A program made the translations under genes and the position numbers. The notes under the pieces are model-generated. The model was not told the origin of the DNA. It worked only from the letters and a program-made list of their open reading frames with translations, and made no database searches. DNA of 64,000 nucleotides from NCBI RefSeq assembly GCF_001039355.2, contig NW_019774513.1:438543-502542 (forward strand), written 5' to 3'. Positions 1 through 12,208 of this stretch are shown in pieces. The DNA is from Lingula anatina. Lineage: Eukaryota; Brachiopoda; Lingulata; Lingulida; Lingulidae. Numbering within the stretch: the stretch's first letter is position 1; every line of letters begins with the position of its first letter.

Positions 1-1830
1 TACCTTAACCCTATCTTCGACTACTTTTTAGAAATAAAGCTTACTCTGACAGTAAACCAAGGGTAGTATAAATTGTTCTAATTTTCCTCAATTTTTCCAC
101 ACCAAACACAAATACTTACAGCTGAATTTAGTGACAGGATGTGATGAAAATAATTTGGTTTTAGAAGTTAATTTTTCGAACATGCCGACTACTTGCATCA
201 CAGTGTCGACGTAATTAATAAGTAAATAAGTACTTCACCTTTCTTAAAGTGGTAAAAACGACATGTAACTTTCAGATTTGAGACACCTCCCCCCCAAAAA
301 AAAAAAAAAAAAAAATCGATCACGGACGCAATGTTGCTTTCACAAAATCTCACCTTGGCTTCGTTTTGTTCAAGTAGGAGAACATCACCCCGCTTGTCTC
401 GCGATGCATGATGATAGTTTTTCTGATGTCACCTAAGATAATATAACTGGCGTCCTCTATTTTTACACTGGCTTCGAATGTTCAGTATAGCTACAGCGCG
501 GTTCCTTGGTAAGGAGACGCCGCCAGTGTCTCACGGGCAGTAAGTCAGAAAAGGGAGAGAGAGTCCGCTGATTCCGCGTCCACTGTCAAATGAAGATCCT
601 TTGATCTCAACTTTCAGGCATCAATCGAATGGTCAGTCCTTTCTGAGGCATTTTACAGGATAAATTTAATTTAAGTGCGGCGTTTGCACTCATAAAGTTT
701 AGCGGCTGCTCTGGCTCCACATAAATATGCAAGTGCGTATTATCAGAGAAACAAGCCGGTTTCTTGCGTTAATGAGTCTGTAGTCCCAATGATATTATGA
801 AGTCATCTACTACGGAAGGAACATGTTGTCCAAAAAATACGTATTTTTGTCAAAATGCCCGTCCCACTAGGTCCTAAGATCCCACTGCTTTTCTCGGCCC
901 CTAACGGCCCCTCTGTTTCGCAGACCAGACAGCGAAGTGTTTCCCGCAACGAATCGTTTCTACGAGGTTTTACCGATATGCACGGCAAGCTATAATTGTC
1001 CAAGGCTAATCATTTATTTAACCGCACACGATTCAAGGCAAACAGAGCTCGACGGTAAACAGTCGCTTTGATAGAGTTTCTATGCAGTTGAAAGGTGAGG
1101 GTTGTTCTGTTTATCGATTTTCCTCCCTACTCTTCACCTCTGATCTCGTGCTAGTCTGTTTTTTTTCGAAAGGCGAAACGAGCACTTCTTCAGGATGAAA
1201 TTTATCAAACTATTTTTCTTAAGAAGTAAGAAAGGTGTTAACATTCTTTATCGCTGCAAATAATTACATTTTCCTCTGAGATTTTAAATTAGCTAACCGG
1301 AGGGGTGCCCCACTGAAATAGCACAGCTGATATGGCAGGTGCATTTCAGTGAAAAATTGAAAAGAGCCCCCTTTATCTCACCTTGTTACATTTTGCTCCA
1401 CAAAAGAACAAATCATTTGTTGCCGAAACAAATCGCACAATGCTTAAAAAGAAATTTAATACGGTAGCAACCAATGCGTTTTATACGGAGCTTTTTCGGC
1501 TTTTGAAAGGGGAAGGGATTGAGCAAAAACGCATAATGTGCCTGGGAGGACCTCTCTAATGGGTCTTGTTGTTGACGTAATAAGTCCATTATGTTGAATG
1601 AAACGGAATTAAATTAAATCAGCCAAAAAGCAAATAATATTAACCTTTAAAGAGCTGCATGGCTATTTCAATGGTACTTCTTATGCTGCTATAAAAATGA
1701 AGGAGTAATTCACGGCGGTGTGCGAAAATTTGTAGATTTAAGTGCAACTCTACGTAATTCTAATTTTGAGAACTCATATTTCTTATAATTTTATATTATA
1801 AGATCATTAAAAATTGAAAGAAAAAACTAT

Positions 1831-1902
1831 CTCCCCGACGGGGAATCGAACCCCGGTCTCCCGCGTGACAGGCGGGGATACTCACCACTATACTATCGAG
1901 GA
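1831..1902 (-). tRNA. tRNA-Asp (GTC)
   Basis: The 72-nt cloverleaf is complete. The 5' arm TCCTCGA pairs with TCGGGGA, followed by discriminator G. The anticodon loop is CTGTCAC with anticodon GTC (plus-strand 1867-1869), and the T loop is TTCGATTC. From my knowledge of animal tRNA-Asp, pair 7:66 is usually T:A; here it is A:T, so pairing is kept. A run of six T on the minus strand at about 1821-1826 would end RNA polymerase III transcription. CCA is not encoded, as expected for a eukaryote. Confidence 0.95.
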
Positions 1903-4109
1903 CTAAGTTGACGATGGTGAAAGTCAATTTATAACTTGAAATATATAACTTGACGCTAGCTCTAAAATAATAAGAGATATATCCAGGTCAAAAAGGTAAC
2001 TAGGGACCGGCTTTGAACGAAACACAACATCTAAACACCACATGTTCGCCTTAACAAGTGAGGCATGTTTAAATAACTATATGTAATTGCAATTTAAAAC
2101 CTAAATTGATGTTAAAACCGCCCTGCCGAGAGAAAAAAAAGAAAAAGAAAAAAAGACGGGAACCCTTTACTGAGATGTTCATATTCACTATCGATATTTG
2201 AGTTAGTTGCAGAGAAGTCAAGATTTAGTTCTTGACCATTTTTTCTTGAAAAAAATCTTAAAAACTAAAAGAGGGACTTCCACTGACAAAACAGTTAAAA
2301 CGTTCAGTTATATTATAACAGCAATGGAGGGGAGGGGGAGGGGAGAAAGCGCCCAATTTATTGGATGCACCACCTTGTTGCGACGGTGTATTCTCTGAGA
2401 GGGGCATTTAGATACAGACATGTATGCTTGAAAGTAAATGCTCTGTAAAGTTTTCAAAATATAAGTACAGGTTTCTTACAAAACATAAATAAAATGCTAT
2501 ACCATTACCTTTTATTTAGATTAAGTAAATACGTCGGTGTCGCCCCACTGTTCCTGTTCATTTCCGTTGTTTTAAAACTCTCGAGTTGTTTTCTAATAGT
2601 AATACGGTTATATTTCCACTCGGACTGTCAGCCCCATGAAAAGCAATGGCAAGATGTAAGTTCGTACTTGTAGCCTGCCCCGGGTTAAATTTCACTATTG
2701 GAGTATTGTTATTTGACTGACATTGCACTCTAATACGATAAGTGTTTTACACTGTACTTGTACCACATGGGGAAATGTAGCAGTATGGAATTTAGAATAT
2801 TCAGAATGTCTCCGTTTCTTTTCACAAGGACTAGGTCTCAGATAATCATATGGAGCACACTGTATAAAGTTTACGGGACTTGCAAAAAATTGTCAGTAGA
2901 TCTACGAAGAGTTTGCCCACTAGATGACTATAGTTATTTCATGCCGTCTGAGGACAGCCGTTTTGCATTCGTTTTTAGTGGCAGGTCGCCTGTGACTGCA
3001 CTCTGTAGGCCTACCTTTGTCCAATGGATGGATCACGTTTCAGACGTAAGTTTCAGTTGACATCTTTGTATTATTCCATGCCAGTTTCATGATGGCAAAA
3101 ATCCCCGACTTTTCACATTTGTCTCTGTACACTTGGTTTCCTTGAAAAATCTTCACGGCGTTCTCATGAACCAGCCTATATTAGCCGTCTACGAAATATT
3201 AGCCGTCTACAAAATCAGACATCTAATGCCACAAGATGTAGGATGCAAGGGTCAAAATTTCCAAACTCGCATAATGTCCTTGTGACTGGAATATAGTATA
3301 CGATTATTTTCGATTATAGAAATCTCCTCCTTGGTAGTTTTCTTTCTTTATGGAAGGCGCACGCAGACAGTTGTCGGTTTCTCAGTTGGAACAAGGAGTG
3401 AATTGATCAAGTTTTCCAGCGATGTAGATCTTTCATCTATTTTTTTGTGAAATGATGCTCCAAATTAACAATACTCCGTCTCAAACCTCTCGTTTTATTT
3501 TAGTCACACAGATCACCTCCAAGTTATTATCTGATAATGTTTTAATATTAGTCCTCAATCCACAGACCATGCCAGCGTGAATCCTATCTCTTCTTGACTC
3601 AATATTTGTACAGCCCGTGCGCAATTTCGTTGATAATAAAGAACGGAAATGATTGATTATTTTTCTTATGATCAGCTTCCCACAACTCCTCTCCTACGTT
3701 CTACGTCTTCGGTTCGGGTGGAGATCAGTTGTTTTTCAGTCGGATTTAATTTGTTGAAGCAGTATGTTCCAATACTTCTCGAGGTTTCTTCAGCTATAAG
3801 TCATATTCTCTCTGACATCCGTCTAATCAGCTGAAGTGCCTTTTCTTGACAGTAACAACAGCAGACCGTTTGAAATAAAGGACACAGCAGTCACAAAGTC
3901 AGACATGCAAGCTATCATGTATGAATTTTACCTCCTTCAGCATCCCATTTATGTTTTTCCTCACTTCTTACATGTATCTCAATAATTCGAATCCACACAC
4001 CGCCCATGAAAAAATATTACAACACAGTATTAAAGTACTCTCAGCCACCCGTTGTCCAATGCACTGAAAATTCTAACTCCTTGGTATAAAGTTTGGATAC
4101 ACATTTACA

Positions 4110-4122
4110 GTTGCTAGGCAAC
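4110..4122. promoter_or_regulatory. RFX/EF-C type palindrome
   Basis: The sequence GTTGCTAGGCAAC matches the palindromic RFX-family site GTTGCNNGGCAAC exactly. No gene is recognised next to it. The same site is kept in the duplicate at 10254-10266. Confidence 0.4.
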
Positions 4123-4290
4123 GAGACGCTTTAACAGACATTAAATTGTAAACGGAAAGAAATGACCTCGGGGTTGCCTTTGTTGTGCTGAAAAGTGATA
4201 TCCCTTTCAGATGTGACTTTGAACTTGTAATCTGTTATTTGAAATTTGATGTGACTGATATAGATTTTAAGCGTAAAGTATATGAAAGAC

Positions 4291-4293
4291 TGA

Positions 4294-4327
<34 letters not shown>

Positions 4328-4425
4328 TGGAGAGAGAAAGAGGTGGAGAGAGAAAGAGTGAGAGCGAGTGAGAGAGAGAGAGAGGGATGGAGAGAGAGAG
4401 AGGTGGAGAGAGAAAAAGTGAGAGA

Positions 4426-4467
<42 letters not shown>

Positions 4468-4470
4468 TGA
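4291..4470. repeat. Compound (GA)n/(GT)n microsatellite
   Basis: About 180 bp of interrupted GA repeats pass into a pure GT tract. Both strands read as long low-complexity Ser/Leu/His/Thr frames, which are not genes. Confidence 0.95.
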
Positions 4471-4506
4471 GTGTGTATATTTACTGCTGCCGTACATAGT
4501 GTTTCT

Positions 4507-4725
4507 CAGGGGCGGATCCAGGATTAGTTGGGGGGTCTGCGGATGCGAAGTCGACCTCCCCCCCCTTGGCGTGGGGTTCGGGGCCTGCTGAAGGCCCCCG
4601 AAATCTTTTGGTAATTTAGAGGGCGAACGGTGCCATTTGATACGGTTTAGAACTATGATTCAGCTAGTCAAAATTCTAATTGCAAGAGGGGGACCATTGG
4701 TGTGATTTTTTTCAGTAATTGAAGA
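4507..4725. mobile_element. hAT-like MITE, 3' end missing
   Basis: It starts with the terminus CAGGGGCGGATCCAGG, typical of short hAT elements, and matches the body of the better preserved element at 57778-58050. The distal ~40 bp with the opposite terminus is lost. Confidence 0.6.
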
Positions 4726-5679
4726 GTGGATCAGTAGTTACTTTTAAAACAATAACTCATTATTTGTTTTCATTAATAAATATCTATTTAATGTCATTTG
4801 AATTTTTTTAAATAAAAAAGTTAAGTTTGATTTCATAGATATTAGTTTTCTTGTCAATAAATGTTTTTAACATGTAAAATAATGTAAACATGTAAAATAA
4901 TGAAGGTAACGTATACCCAGCTTACACAGAACGTTTTGATAACAGGGTTATATATTGGTTAGACCATCAACAAGTATTTAGAGAATGTTATTCTAACGTT
5001 CTACACTTCCACTGTCATTATCACTGATAAAGAGAAACGTTGCCAACAAGTTCTATTAACGTACATAAATTTTGATGAAATTTACAAATTATACATTTTT
5101 GTTAATTTAAGCAAAAACACATGAACAAAGGATTTCATATTTTGCATCACTACAATTTGCACAACTTCAATCATCACATCTAGTATTAAAACGTTCTAAC
5201 AATGTTATAAAAGATAAAAAGATATGTGTCGGTTATATTTACCAATGTAGCAAGTAGTAGTCGCGCCATACGCTGTCGGTATAATGTTGGGCACCAAGCC
5301 TGCGTCATACGCCCGATTACAAATTAGAGTTTGGGTTAGTCGGCGACTAGAGCGACATGATGAAAAGCTTTAAAACACTTTAAATAGACTTCAATTATGT
5401 TACACGGTATATCAAAATTATTATAAAGGTGTTTTCAAGTAATCTTGACAGTTAAGTTGATTGGCGTACGTGATGAATAAATGGATTGTTTTAACTTCAT
5501 TTTAGAAAATTTATTCTAATAAATTGCTTACAAGGTCAGCTAACACAGGGGTAGTGAAAAGGTTTAGCAGTGACGACTTGTCTGAAGCAAGTAAGGTTGA
5601 ATAGTACGCCACGTGGAGAAAATCTGCTCAAGAAGTTATAAAGAGAAGGAGTAGAAACGGGACATCAATTATCTCTATC

Positions 5680-5868
5680 GTCCAATCAGATCGCAGCGTT
5701 CTTTTCAAAGCGGCGTCCTTTGAAATTGGATCCTCGTAACTGGTCTAATCTTCCGCGTGGCTCAAGACGGAGAAGATGAACTAGTGCGTCTACTTCTTGA
5801 TTTATTCATGTTTAATGCGAATATTTGGAAGTTACACTTAGAAAAACGCCAAGCCGAGCGATATAAAG
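5680..5868 (+). promoter_or_regulatory. Possible promoter and non-coding first exon
   Basis: A CCAAT box (GTCCAATCAGATCG) is followed about 190 bp later by a consensus donor, AAAG|GTGAGTGAG, at 5869. The same arrangement is kept in copy 2 near 11800-11990. No downstream exon can be joined because the satellite and N gap follow. This is weak evidence. Confidence 0.2.
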
Positions 5869-6106
5869 GTGAGTGAGAGTTGATAATATGCTTTGAGCAT
5901 TGTTTTATGTTCAGACGGTGGCTGTCAGTCAAATTTGCCTGTGCAGAAACCAGCGTTAGCTCGAAGATCTGAGGCCAATTCAGCGGGTCCTCCATATTTA
6001 GGACTTTTTTCTTCTTAAGTGCGCGATGTATGCACATAATTTATGTTTTTCTGGTTAGTTAAGCACGGGCATCATTACAATACACCATTTTGGTATTAAA
6101 TGAATA

Positions 6107-6107
6107 N
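6107..6107. other. Single-N assembly join
   Basis: One N sits exactly at the junction of the two 6.1 kb blocks, so adjacency across this point is not proven. Confidence 0.9.
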
Positions 6108-7870
6108 TTTTTTAGAAATAAAGCTTACTCTGACAGTAAACCAAGGGTAGTATAAATTGTTCTAATTTTCCTCAATTTTTCCACATCAAACACAAATACT
6201 CACAGCTGAATTTAGTGACAGGATGTGATGAAAATAATTTGGTTTTAGAAGTTAATTTTTCGAACATGACGACTACTTGCATCACACGGTCGACTTAATT
6301 ATTAAGTAAATAAGTACTTCACCTTTCTTAAAGTGGTAAAAACGACATGTAACTTTCAGATTTGAGACACCTCCCCCCCCCCCCCCCAAAAAAAAATCGA
6401 TCACGGACGCAATGTTGCTTTCACAAAATCTCACCTTGGCTTCGTTTTGTTCAAGTAGGAGAACATCACCCCGCTTGTCTCGCGATGCATGATGATAGTT
6501 TTTCTGATGTCACCTAAGATAATATAACTGGCGTCCTCTATTTTTACACTGGCTTCGAATGTTCAGTATAGCTTCAGCGCGGTTCCTTGGTAAGGAGACG
6601 CCGCCAGTGTCTCACGGGCAGTAAGTCAGAAAAGGGAGAGAGAGAGTCCACTGGTTCCGCGTCCAATGACAAATGAAGATCCTTTGATCTCAGCTTTCAG
6701 GTATCAATCGAATGATCAGTTCTTTCTGAGGCATTTAGCATGATAACATTTAATCTAAGTGCGGCGTTTGCACTCATAAAGTTCAGCGGCTGCTTGGCTT
6801 CACATAAGTATGCAAGTCCGTATAATCAGAGAAACAAGCCGGTTTCTTGCGTTAATGAGTCTGTAGTCCCAATGAGATTATGAAGTCATCTACTACGGAA
6901 GGAACATGTTGTCCTAAAACCACGTATTTTTTGCCAAAATGCCCGTCCCACGGGGTTCTAAGGTCCCACTGCTTTTCTCGGCTTCTAACGGCCCCTCTGT
7001 TTCGCAGACCAGACAGCGAAGTGTTTCCCGCAACGAATCGTTTCTACGAGGTTTTACCGATATGCACGGCAAGCTATAATTGTCCAAGGCTAATCATTTA
7101 TTTAACCGCACACGATTCAAGGCAAACAGAGCTCGACGGTAAACAGTCGCTTTGATAGAGTTTCTATGCAGTTGAAAGGTGAGGGTTGTTCTGTTTATCG
7201 ATTTTCCTCCCTACTCTTCACCTCTGATCTCGTGCTAGTGTGTTTTTTTATTTTCGAAAGGCGAAACGAGCACTTCTTTAGGATGAAATTTATCAAACTA
7301 TTTTTCTTAAGAAGTAAGAAAGGTGTTAGCATTCTTTATCGCTGCAAATAATTACATTTTTCCTCTGAGATTTTGAATTGTCTAACCGGAGGGGTGCCCC
7401 ATGACTAATAGCACAGCTGATATGGCAGGTGCATTTCAGTGAAAAATTGAAAAGAGCCCCCTTTATCTCACCTTGTTACATTTTGCTCCACAAAAGAACA
7501 AATCGTTTGTTGCCGAAACAAATCGCACAATGCTTAAAAAGAAATTTAATATGGTAGCAACCAATGCGTTTTATACGGAGCTTTTTCGGCTTTTGAAAGG
7601 GGAAGGGATTGAGCAAAAACGCATAATGTGCCTGGGAGGACCTCTCTAATGGGTCTTGTTGTTGACGTAATAAGTCCATTATGTTGAATGAAACGGAATT
7701 AAATTAAATCAGCCAAAAAGCAAATAATATTAACCTTTAAAGAGCTGTATGGCTATTTAAATGGTACTTCTGACGAAGGAGTAGTTCACAGCTGCTTGCG
7801 ATACTTGTAGATTTATATGCAGCTCTTCGCTATTCTAAATTAGAGAAATAATATTTCTTATAATCTTATA

Positions 7871-7928
7871 TTCAATTCAATTCAATTTATTTCTGTACTG
7901 GTACATAGAATATCATGACCTAGTACAA
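7871..7928 (-). mobile_element. Short retroposon tail insertion
   Basis: About 58 bp present here and absent at the matching place in copy 1 (near 1795). On the minus strand it ends in AAATAAATTGAATTGAATTG, a typical simple-repeat retroposon tail, and it is flanked by a short TTATA repeat. Confidence 0.55.
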
Positions 7929-7962
7929 TTATAAGATCATCAAAAAATAAAAATATTAAGCT

Positions 7963-8034
7963 CTCCCCGACGGGGAATCGAACCCCGGTCTCCCGCGTGA
8001 CAGGCGGGGATACTCACCACTATACTATCGAGGA
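7963..8034 (-). tRNA. tRNA-Asp (GTC), second copy
   Basis: The 72 nt are identical to the tRNA at 1831-1902, including the A7:T66 pair, although the flanks have diverged and contain an extra insertion. A T-rich stretch directly downstream on the minus strand (about 7942-7953) can serve as the Pol III terminator. It may be a genuine second gene or the allele of the first, depending on how the 6.1 kb duplication arose. Confidence 0.95.
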
Positions 8035-8156
8035 CTAAGATGTTGACAAATGATGTCAATTTAAAACTAAAAATACATAATTTGACGCTAGCTCTAAAAA
8101 ATAACAGATCTATCCAAGTAAAAAAGGTAGTAAGGGACCGACTTTGAACGCAACAC

Positions 8157-8185
8157 AAAAAAAAAAAAAAAAAAAAAAAAAAAAA
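8157..8185. repeat. Poly(A) run of 29
   Basis: A homopolymer not present at this length in copy 1, either from slippage or assembly noise. Confidence 0.9.
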
Positions 8186-10253
8186 CACCGAAACACCACA
8201 AAGTCGCCTAAACAAGTCAGGCAACTATATGTAATGGAAATTTAAAATTTAAAATGATGTTTAAAAAAAAAAAAAAAAACGCCCCGTCGAAAGAAAAAAA
8301 GAAATAGGAAAAACAAAGACGGAAATCTAATTGAGATCTTCCTTCTTATTCACTATTGATATTTGAGTTAGTTACAGAGAAGTCAAGATTTAGTTCTTGA
8401 CCATTTTTTCGTGAAAAAAAATCTTCAAAACTAAAAGAGGGACTTACACTGACAAAACAGTTAAAACGTTCAGTTACATTGGAGGGGGGGGGGGGGAGAA
8501 AGCGCCAAATTTATTGGATGCACCACCTTGTTGCGACGGTGTATTCTCTGAGAGGGGCATTTAGATACAGACATGTATGCTTGAAAGTAAATGCTCTGTA
8601 AAGTTTTCAAAATATTAGTACAGGTTTCTCACAAAACATAAATAAAATGCTATACCATTACCTTTTATTTAGATTAAGTAAATACGTCGGTGTCGCCCCA
8701 CTGTTCCTGTTCATTGTCGTTGTTATTTTGAGTTATTTTCTAATACGGTAATTTTTCCATTCGGAATGTCAGCCCCATGAAAAGCAATGGCAAGGTGTCA
8801 GTTCGTATTTGTAGCCTGCCCCGGGTTAAATTTTACTATTCGAGTATTGTTATTTGACTGACATTGCACTCTAATACGATAAGTGTTTTACACTGTACTT
8901 GTACCACATGGGGAAATGTAGCCGTATGGAATTTAGAATATTCAGAATGTCTCCGTTTCTTTTCGAATGGACTAGCTCCCAGATAATCATAAGGAGCACA
9001 CTGTATAAAGTTTACGGGACTTGCAAAAATTGTCAGTAGATCTACGAAGAGTTTGCCCACTAGATAGTTATTACATGCCGTCTGAGGACAGCCGTTTTGC
9101 ATTCGTTTTTAGTGGCAGGTCGCCTGTGACTGCACTCTGTAGGCCTACCTTTGTCCAATGGATGGATCACGTTTCAGACGTAAGTTTCAGTTGACATCTT
9201 TGTATTATTCCATGCCAGTTTCATGATGACAAAAATCCCCGACTTTTCACATTTGTCTCTGTACACTTGGTTTCCTTGAAAAATCTTCACGGCGTTCTCA
9301 TGAACCAGCCTGTATTAGCCGTCTACGAAATATTAGCCGTCTACAAAATCAGACATCTAATGCCACAAGATGTAGGATGCAAGGGTCAAAATTTCCAAAC
9401 TCGCAAAATGTCCTTGTGACTGGAATATACGATTATTTCCGATTATAGAAATCTCTTCCTTGGTAGTTTTCTCTCTTTATGGAAGGCGTATGCAGACAGT
9501 TGTCGGTTTCTCAGTTGGAACAAGGAGTGAATTGATCAAGTTTTCCAGCGATGTAGATCTTTCATCTATTTTTTTTTTTTTTTTTGTGAAATGATGCTCC
9601 AAATTAACAATACTCCGTCTCAAATCTCTCGTTTTGTTATAGTCCCACAGATCACCTCCAAGTTATTATCTGATAATGTTTTAATATTAGTCCTCAATCC
9701 ACAGACCATGCCAGCGTGAATCCTATCTCTTCTTGACTCAATATTTGAACAGCCCGTGCGCAATCTCTTTGATAATAAAGAACGGAAATGATTGATTATT
9801 TTTCTTATGATCAACTTCCCACAACTCTTCACCTATACGTTCTACGTCCTCGGTTCGGGTGGAGATCAGTTGTTTTTCAGTCGGATTTAATTTGTTGAAG
9901 CAGTAAGTACCAATACCTCTCGAGGTTTCTCTTCATATACGTCTCATTCTCTCTGACATCCGTCTAGTCAGCTGAAGTGCCTTTTCTTGACAGTAACAAC
10001 AGCAGACCGTTTGAAATAAAGGACACAGCAGTCACAAAGTCAGACATGCAAGCTATCATATATGAATTTTACCTCCTTCTTCAGTATCCCATTTATGTTT
10101 TTCCTCACTTCTTACATGTATCTCAATAATTCGAATCCACACACCGCCCATGAAAAAATATTTCAACACAGTATTAAAGTACTCTCAGCCACCCATTGTC
10201 CAATGCACTGAAAATTCTAACTCCTTGGTATAAAGTTTGGATACACATTTACA

Positions 10254-10266
10254 GTTGCTAGGCAAC
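10254..10266. promoter_or_regulatory. RFX/EF-C type palindrome, copy 2
   Basis: Identical to the site at 4110-4122, in the second 6.1 kb block. Binding is inferred from the motif only. Confidence 0.4.
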
Positions 10267-10433
10267 GAGACGCTTTAACAGACATTAAATTGTAAACGGA
10301 AAGAAATGACCTCGGGGTTGCCTTTGTTGTGCTGAAAAGTGATATCCCTTTCAGATGTGACTTTGAACTTGTAATCTGTTATTTGAAATTTGATGTGACT
10401 GATATAGATTTTAAGCGTAAAGTATATGAAAGA

Positions 10434-10556
10434 CTGAGAGAGAGAGAGATAGAGAGAGAGATGGAGAGAGAAAGAGTGAGAGCGAGTGTGTGAGAGAGAG
10501 AGAGATGGAGAGAGAGAGAGAGAGGGAGGTGGAGAGAGAAAAAATGAGAGAGAGAG

Positions 10557-10594
<38 letters not shown>

Positions 10595-10597
10595 AGA
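10434..10597. repeat. Compound (GA)n/(GT)n microsatellite, copy 2
   Basis: The allelic or paralogous version of the 4291-4470 tract, with different repeat numbers. Confidence 0.95.
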
Positions 10598-10636
10598 TGA
10601 GTGTGTATATTTACTGCTGCCGTACATAGGTTTTCT

Positions 10637-10855
10637 CAGGGGCGGATCCAGGATTAGTTGGGGGGGGGGGGTGTCTGCGGATGCGAAGTCGACCTCCCCC
10701 CCCCATGGCGTGGGGTTCGGGGCCTGCTGAAGGCCCCCCGAAATCTTTTGGTAATTTAGAGGGCGAACGGTGTCATTTGATACGGTTTAGAACTATGATT
10801 CAGCTAGTCAAAATTCTAATTGCAAGAGGGGGACCATTGGTGTGAATTTTTTTCA
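10637..10855. mobile_element. hAT-like MITE, 3' end missing, copy 2
   Basis: Duplicate of the 4507-4725 fragment with an expanded G run; the same distal end is missing. Confidence 0.6.
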
Positions 10856-12208
10856 GTAATTAAGGAATGTGGATCAGTAGTTACTTTTAAAACAATAACT
10901 CGTTATTTGTTTTCATTAATAAATATCTATTTAATGTCATTTGAATTTTTTTTGATAAAAAAGTCAAGTTTGATTTCATAGATATTAATTTTCTTGTTAA
11001 TAAATGTTTTTAACCCATGTAAAATAATGAAGGTAACGTATACCCAGCTTACACAGAACGTTTTGATAACAGGGTTATATATATTTTAGACCATCAACAA
11101 GTGTTAAGAGAACGTTATTCTATCGTTCTACACTGCCACTGCCATTATCACTGATACGAGAAACGTTGCCATTCTATTAACGTACATAAATTTTGATGAA
11201 ATTTACAAATTATACATTTTTGTTAATTTAAGCAAGAACACATGAACAAAGGATTTCATATTTTGCATCACTACAATTTGCACAACTTCAATCATCACAT
11301 CTAGTATTAAAACGTTCTAACAATGTTATAAAAAATAAAAAGATATGTGTCGGTTATATTTACCAATGTAGCAAGTAGTAGTCGCGCCATACGCTGTCGG
11401 TATAATGTTGGGCACCAAGCCTGCGTCATACGCCTGATTACAAATTAAAGTTTGGGTTAGTCGGCGACTAGAGCGACATGATGAAAAGCTTTAAAAAACT
11501 TTAAATAGACTTCAATTATGTAACACGGTGTATCAAAATTATTATAAAGGTGTTTTCAAGTAATCTTGACAGTTAAGTTGATTGGCGTACGTGATGAATA
11601 AATGGATTGTTTTAACTTCATTTTAGAAAATTTATTCTAATAAATTGCTTACAAGGTCAGCTAACACAGGGGTAGTGAAAAGGTTTAGCAGTGACGACTT
11701 GTCTGAAGCAAGTAAGGTTGAATAGTACGCCACGTGGAGAAAATCTGCTCAAGAAGTTATAAAGAGAAGGAGTAGAAACGGGACATCAATTATCTCTATC
11801 GTCCAATCAGATCGCAGCGTTCTTTTCAAAGCGGCGTCCTTTGAAATTGAATCCTCGTAACTGGTCTAATCCTCCGCATGGCTCAAGACGGAGAAGATGA
11901 ATAAGTGCGTCTACTTCTTGATTTATTCATGTTTAATGCGAATATTTGGAAGTTACACTTAGAAAAACGCCAAGCCGAGAGATATAAAGGTGAGTGAGAG
12001 TTGATAATATGCTTTGAGCATTGTTTTATGTTCATACGGTGGCTGTCAGTCAAATATGCCTGTGCAGAAACCAGCGTTAGCTCGAAGATCTGAGGCCGAT
12101 TCAGCGGGTCCTCCATGTTTAGGACTTTTTTCTTCTTAAGTACGCGATGTATGCACATAATTTATGTTTTTCTGGTTAGTTAAGCACGGGCATCATTACA
12201 ATACATAA

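Larger units (their letters stand above)
25..6106. repeat. 6.1 kb direct duplication, copy 1
   Basis: This block aligns in order with 6108-12203, with scattered substitutions and small indels; the tRNA genes in the two copies lie 6132 bp apart. The second copy begins immediately after the single N at 6107 with the same sequence found near position 26 here. That placement suggests either a real tandem duplication or two haplotypes laid end to end by the assembler. Apart from the tRNA, palindrome, microsatellite and hAT-like fragment listed separately, I see no supported gene. Short ORFs here change by frameshift or mostly amino-acid-altering substitutions between copies, which argues against coding. 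Confidence 0.9.
6108..12203. repeat. 6.1 kb direct duplication, copy 2
   Basis: This is the second copy of the block at 25-6106. It differs by many single-base changes, longer homopolymers (for example 29 A at 8157-8185), and a ~58-bp retroposon-like insertion at 7871-7928 absent from copy 1. It runs directly into the 211-bp satellite. Whether it is a tandem duplicate or the other haplotype cannot be settled from the sequence alone. Confidence 0.9.

Noticed and set aside
2758-3060. 100-codon plus frame starting MYHMGKC
   Set aside because: The duplicate block has single-base indels that break the frame, so no coding constraint.
4267-4497. Ser/Leu/His/Thr-rich frames over GA/GT tracts (also 10379-10627, 23031-23373, 25106-25382, 28805-29101)
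   Set aside because: These are translations of microsatellites, open because the repeats lack stop codons.
5762-6037. 91-codon minus frame also present at 11883-12158
   Set aside because: The two copies differ mostly by amino-acid-changing substitutions, and the sequence is shared with satellite ends; not a constrained gene.
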